The notes under the pieces were generated by a model, which was given only the letters and a program-made list of their open reading frames with translations, was not told where the DNA came from and searched no databases. 64,000 bases of DNA from Homalodisca vitripennis (Eukaryota; Arthropoda; Insecta; Hemiptera; Cicadellidae), in NCBI RefSeq assembly GCF_021130785.1, contig NC_060213.1, positions 131,764,001 through 131,828,000 of the forward strand, given 5' to 3'. Position 1 is the stretch's first letter; each line of letters begins with the position of its first letter. Of the stretch, positions 60,822 to 64,000 are shown piece after piece. The translations under genes and the position numbers were made by a program.

Positions 60822-61320
60822 AGTAGTTAAGTACACAAGAGATCAGCTTAACTGTTCTTGTTGGCATTACTCTGTGGTTTATCTCAGTGTAAGAGTATAT
60901 CATCTACACATAGAAGGTGATGATTGAGGACAGCGATAACTATAGAAGTTGTAAGTAAGTGACGTCACTAATGTGAGGAAAACTCGGCGATAAGTAGTTA
61001 AGTAAACAAGACAGGGATCAGCTTAACTGTTCTTACTGGCGTTACTCTGTGGTTTATCTCAGTGCAAGAGTATATCATCTACACACAGAAGGTGATGATT
61101 GAGGACAGCGATAACTATAGAAGTTGTAAGTAAGTGACGTCACTAATGTGAGGAAAACTCGGCGATAAGTAGTTAAGTAAACAAGACAGGGATCAGCTTA
61201 ACTGTTCTTACTGGCGTTACTCTGTGGTTTATCTCAGTGTAAGAGTATATCATCTACACACAGAAGCTGATTGATGAAGACAGTGATACGTCAGTTAAGT
61301 CATTAATGTAAGGAAATGCA
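60822..61320 (+). repeat. ~175-bp tandem repeat, about 2.8 copies
   Basis: AGTAGTTAAGTA starts copies at 60822, 60993 and 61168. Each full copy carries GTGACGTCAC, CTCGGCGATAAG, GATCAGCTTAACTG and GTGGTTTATCTCAGTG. The third copy is truncated and diverged after about 61265. The core also occurs alone at 59851. Confidence 0.85.
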
Positions 61321-62279
61321 TTTCCATAAAATGTTTCTGATTCTTTGCGAGACTAGCTGTACCACAAAAACACGTCTTCATTTTGTTACTTCCAACCAGA
61401 AACTGAATGTGATACTGGACTTCTTTAAAAGTGATAAGATAAGGGAGGTCTGCCCTCCAGCAGGTAATAACTGTAAAACAATTTGAGTTTGTAAGGAAAG
61501 TTGTCTACTGAAATTATTTACCATCTGAATTGATTTAAATAAGCTGCCAATTTGTGAGATAGAAAGCTGTAGGGTCTACTTTTCTTCTTCTTGTATGAAG
61601 ACTTCAAATAAAGACTCAATTAATAGTTCATTGATTCTGACACCAACTTGGTTCGGCAGCTTTCCGAAGGCCACCGTTTCATGCTGCTGTGTTGTGTATT
61701 GTTTGTTGAGTTTCCCCTAAACCTGGTCCTGTAATGGTGGAAGTCCCTTGCCTGTATCATAACGCACTTCAAACAAACAATGAATCTCAAGGATTTAAAA
61801 CCAGAATTTCCCGGGAGTTGTTGTCACAGTTAGTAAATCAATTGATCTTAGGATAACTAAAGCTGATTTATTTATTATTTTCTGTAATAAAACATGTTTA
61901 TAACTATTCAGAGTATTGAAATAAATAGTGTATATAAATAGATAAATAGTACTATAGTTTCCAACTTGGCCACTGACAACAAATTTTTCAACCTGAAAAT
62001 ACTAAAACGCTATGTAGTATTGAAACAAAAGATTTTAAAAATCCATATTACGAAAAAAACTCCAGCACACAAGAGCATAAGGTTATTTATTATATGTAAT
62101 GATTGAACCTACCTTAAAAATATAACTAACTAATTTTAATCGCTTCGTTTATCTATACTGATTACTTGGGTTTGAGCAAGAGTTTTATCTCCGAGCTCCA
62201 AACTCTATATGGGCAAAAATTACGTTTATTAAACAGAATCTCAATCTCGCTTAACGGTAAAGTGGCGAGTTAGCAGCTT
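61321..62279. other. Non-coding DNA
   Basis: No gene or element recognised. Confidence 0.5.
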
Positions 62280-62351
62280 GGCAATATCCGGATCCGGGTA
62301 ATAAGCACCGCTATCAAGATAGCAGCGCACCTGCCAGCTGAGCTATGGAGC
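62280..62351 (-). repeat. tRNA-derived SINE head or tRNA pseudogene
   Basis: On the minus strand GCTCCATAGCTCAGCTGGCA starts a tRNA-like fold: a box A of TAGCTCAGCTGG type, a strong central hairpin GCTATCTTGATAGC containing CTT, and a weakened box B (GGATCCGGATA). Acceptor pairing is lost. It fits a tRNA(Lys)-like SINE 5' region; the body would run to lower coordinates (to about 62200) but I cannot place its end. Confidence 0.5.
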
Positions 62352-64000
62352 ATTACATATAACAGCGTGTACCATCTGTTGTTCTAGCAGCAACATCAAG
62401 GTAGAAATGAACGCGTCATTACATTTCCGTACGTTGTTTAAGCTCGTTCTTTGTTAACACTGGAACACAGTTATAACGTTGTTTTGTATCGCTCTTTATT
62501 TTATATAGTAGAAACTTTGTAAATAATGTGGATAACGTGTTTTCGTTTTGAGCTAGCCTTGCATTCAAATGCTAAACTTTATCGTCATCAGTGGTAAATC
62601 ATTTTATAAAACCGATATTATAAAACATAATAAAAGATGAAAGCCATTAATTAAAATTAAAAAGCTAAAAAAAAAATTATTTTGAGAATATTTATTATTT
62701 ATTTCAGTCATACAAGTAATATAAAACATTTTGTATTTAATGAGAAATTTATATAGCATTAGATATATAAATTTTCAAAATAACAATGTTTAATTTATTT
62801 TAATGGATGTCAGTGTACACATCTAAAAAGACTTGTTAATTACTACGCAATTGTATGGAATACAATGCTTCAAGAAGACAAGACGTTCCAAGTGTAATAA
62901 AGTTCTACATGGTGATGAAGTACGCTCAGCCAAGTTCCCTGGTTGCACATTTACCATTTTATAACTCACTGCCTATGTAGAAATGAAGTTTCATGTAAAA
63001 CACTAATGTGTAAAGAAGTAATCTTTCTCGAAATATCTTACCACATGATAAATTCACATATTTGTCATAAAATTTAGCTTCATATCAATGTTAAATAATA
63101 AAAGTCTACACTTCATGTCAACATAAAATTATGTTGAGAAATGAGGCATATTCAGGTTACATGTGTTTATATATCACTTGTTAAATCTATCATGAGTTTG
63201 TTTTTGTTGTTGAAAATTTATTTCTTTTGCTATTTTCTCGTTGCCATCATTGATAGTAATAAGAAAAATCGAAAAATATTAGCTAATGCTCAACCAAATA
63301 CCATGGATGGACATGCACCAGAATCTAATTCAGTGCTCTACATAAAGAAATGAAGCTCCATGCAACTTCATAAACTAGAGTGTATAGGTCAATTAGTTTT
63401 CCATATACATGTGAACATTCTGTTATAAATGAAATCTTTTCAACAACTTTTTAATAGTGGCTACTGTAATGCTCTGCCAATATTTCTACTTTTCTATGAA
63501 AAACATGCTCTCGGAAATCGTCGGTACAATATTTGTGAATATGTCTAGTTAGAGTACCTTTTGTTTAACTTTCCTACGTGTACAGGAAAGTGCAAAACGT
63601 TTAACTAAGGTATCATAAATTTGTCAATACATTTACTAGCAAATTGCGTCTTTTCCCACCAATAACCATTTAAGTTGAGAGATGGGTTTACAACAGTTTC
63701 CACAAACATCAGGTTGTTCTTATGCTAAATATTGAAGAAATATTATTTGGTGTGTTATGGTGATTTTCCGTGAAACATACAGAACTACAGGATGTACGGT
63801 ACATAATGTACCATAGAAGTGTCTACATTCACTAAATTATAGTCTATATATTACACGGAATATCTCGAGTATAACACCTAGCCTGAGACTTGAACGACAA
63901 GCTATAAATTGTACCTTATCCAATGTCTCCGTAAATAACGTACGCTAGGGTTACAGGAGCGGACATGTACGGGAACTTGGCCAGATGGGTGATATATTTT
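62352..64000. other. Non-coding DNA
   Basis: No gene is supported. The 70-codon frame at 63141-63353 has a hydrophobic stretch but no homology I recognise and is typical of AT-rich DNA. Confidence 0.5.

Noticed and set aside
62560..62610. CTGATGA word on the minus strand (TCATCAG near 62585)
   Set aside because: No matching stem II followed by GAAA at a proper distance and no stem I or III pairing, so it is not a hammerhead.
1..64000. CRISPR arrays, operons or ribosome binding sites
   Set aside because: Composition, splice sites, LINEs and piggyBac show a eukaryotic genome; tandem repeats here have no spacer structure.

Overview
This is AT-rich eukaryotic DNA, almost certainly from an insect. 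A hemipteran would fit the transposon families, but I cannot prove it. No intact host gene is visible. The window is made of mobile-element remains, satellites, microsatellites and long non-coding stretches.

Layout: 346-2293 is a decayed transposase-like gene behind a splice acceptor. 2294-4932 is non-coding. 4945-25172 is a tandem array of a 1305-bp unit, about 11 copies, flanked by a 12-bp direct repeat and ending on the right in an inverted 491-bp partial unit. Two piggyBac elements sit at the same TTAA of two different units. 25185-44690 is non-coding, with short tandem repeats, a tRNA-like locus and dispersed motifs. 44696-45790 holds a C15A minisatellite and a dead mariner/Tc1-like transposase. 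47486-56663 holds two related non-LTR retrotransposons, each bounded by (AC)n/(ACGC)n microsatellite. 56664-64000 is mostly non-coding, with a 175-bp tandem repeat, a possible first exon and a tRNA-like SINE head.

Main discovery: on the minus strand every full 1305-bp unit carries a complete hammerhead self-cleaving ribozyme (11 copies, about 67 nt). It has the invariant CUGAUGA and GAAA core, closed stems I and II, an open stem III (type III arrangement) and a GUC cleavage triplet. The whole array looks like one retroposed insertion of this RNA. It has a 12-bp target-site duplication. An AATAAA lies near the RNA 3' end, with microhomology to the target at that junction. The RNA 5' end carries an inversion with the geometry expected of twin priming. 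I infer a large retrozyme-like, non-coding, circular-RNA-based mobile satellite mobilised by a LINE reverse transcriptase, possibly by copying round a circular RNA, followed or not by recombination.

Caution: every marker interval in the array is 1305 bp or slightly longer, and the unit copies I compared differ only by extra bases, mostly in homopolymers. This looks like unpolished long-read insertion error. Copy number, frameshifts in the piggyBac and perhaps LINE reading frames, and the duplicate piggyBac need checking in raw reads.
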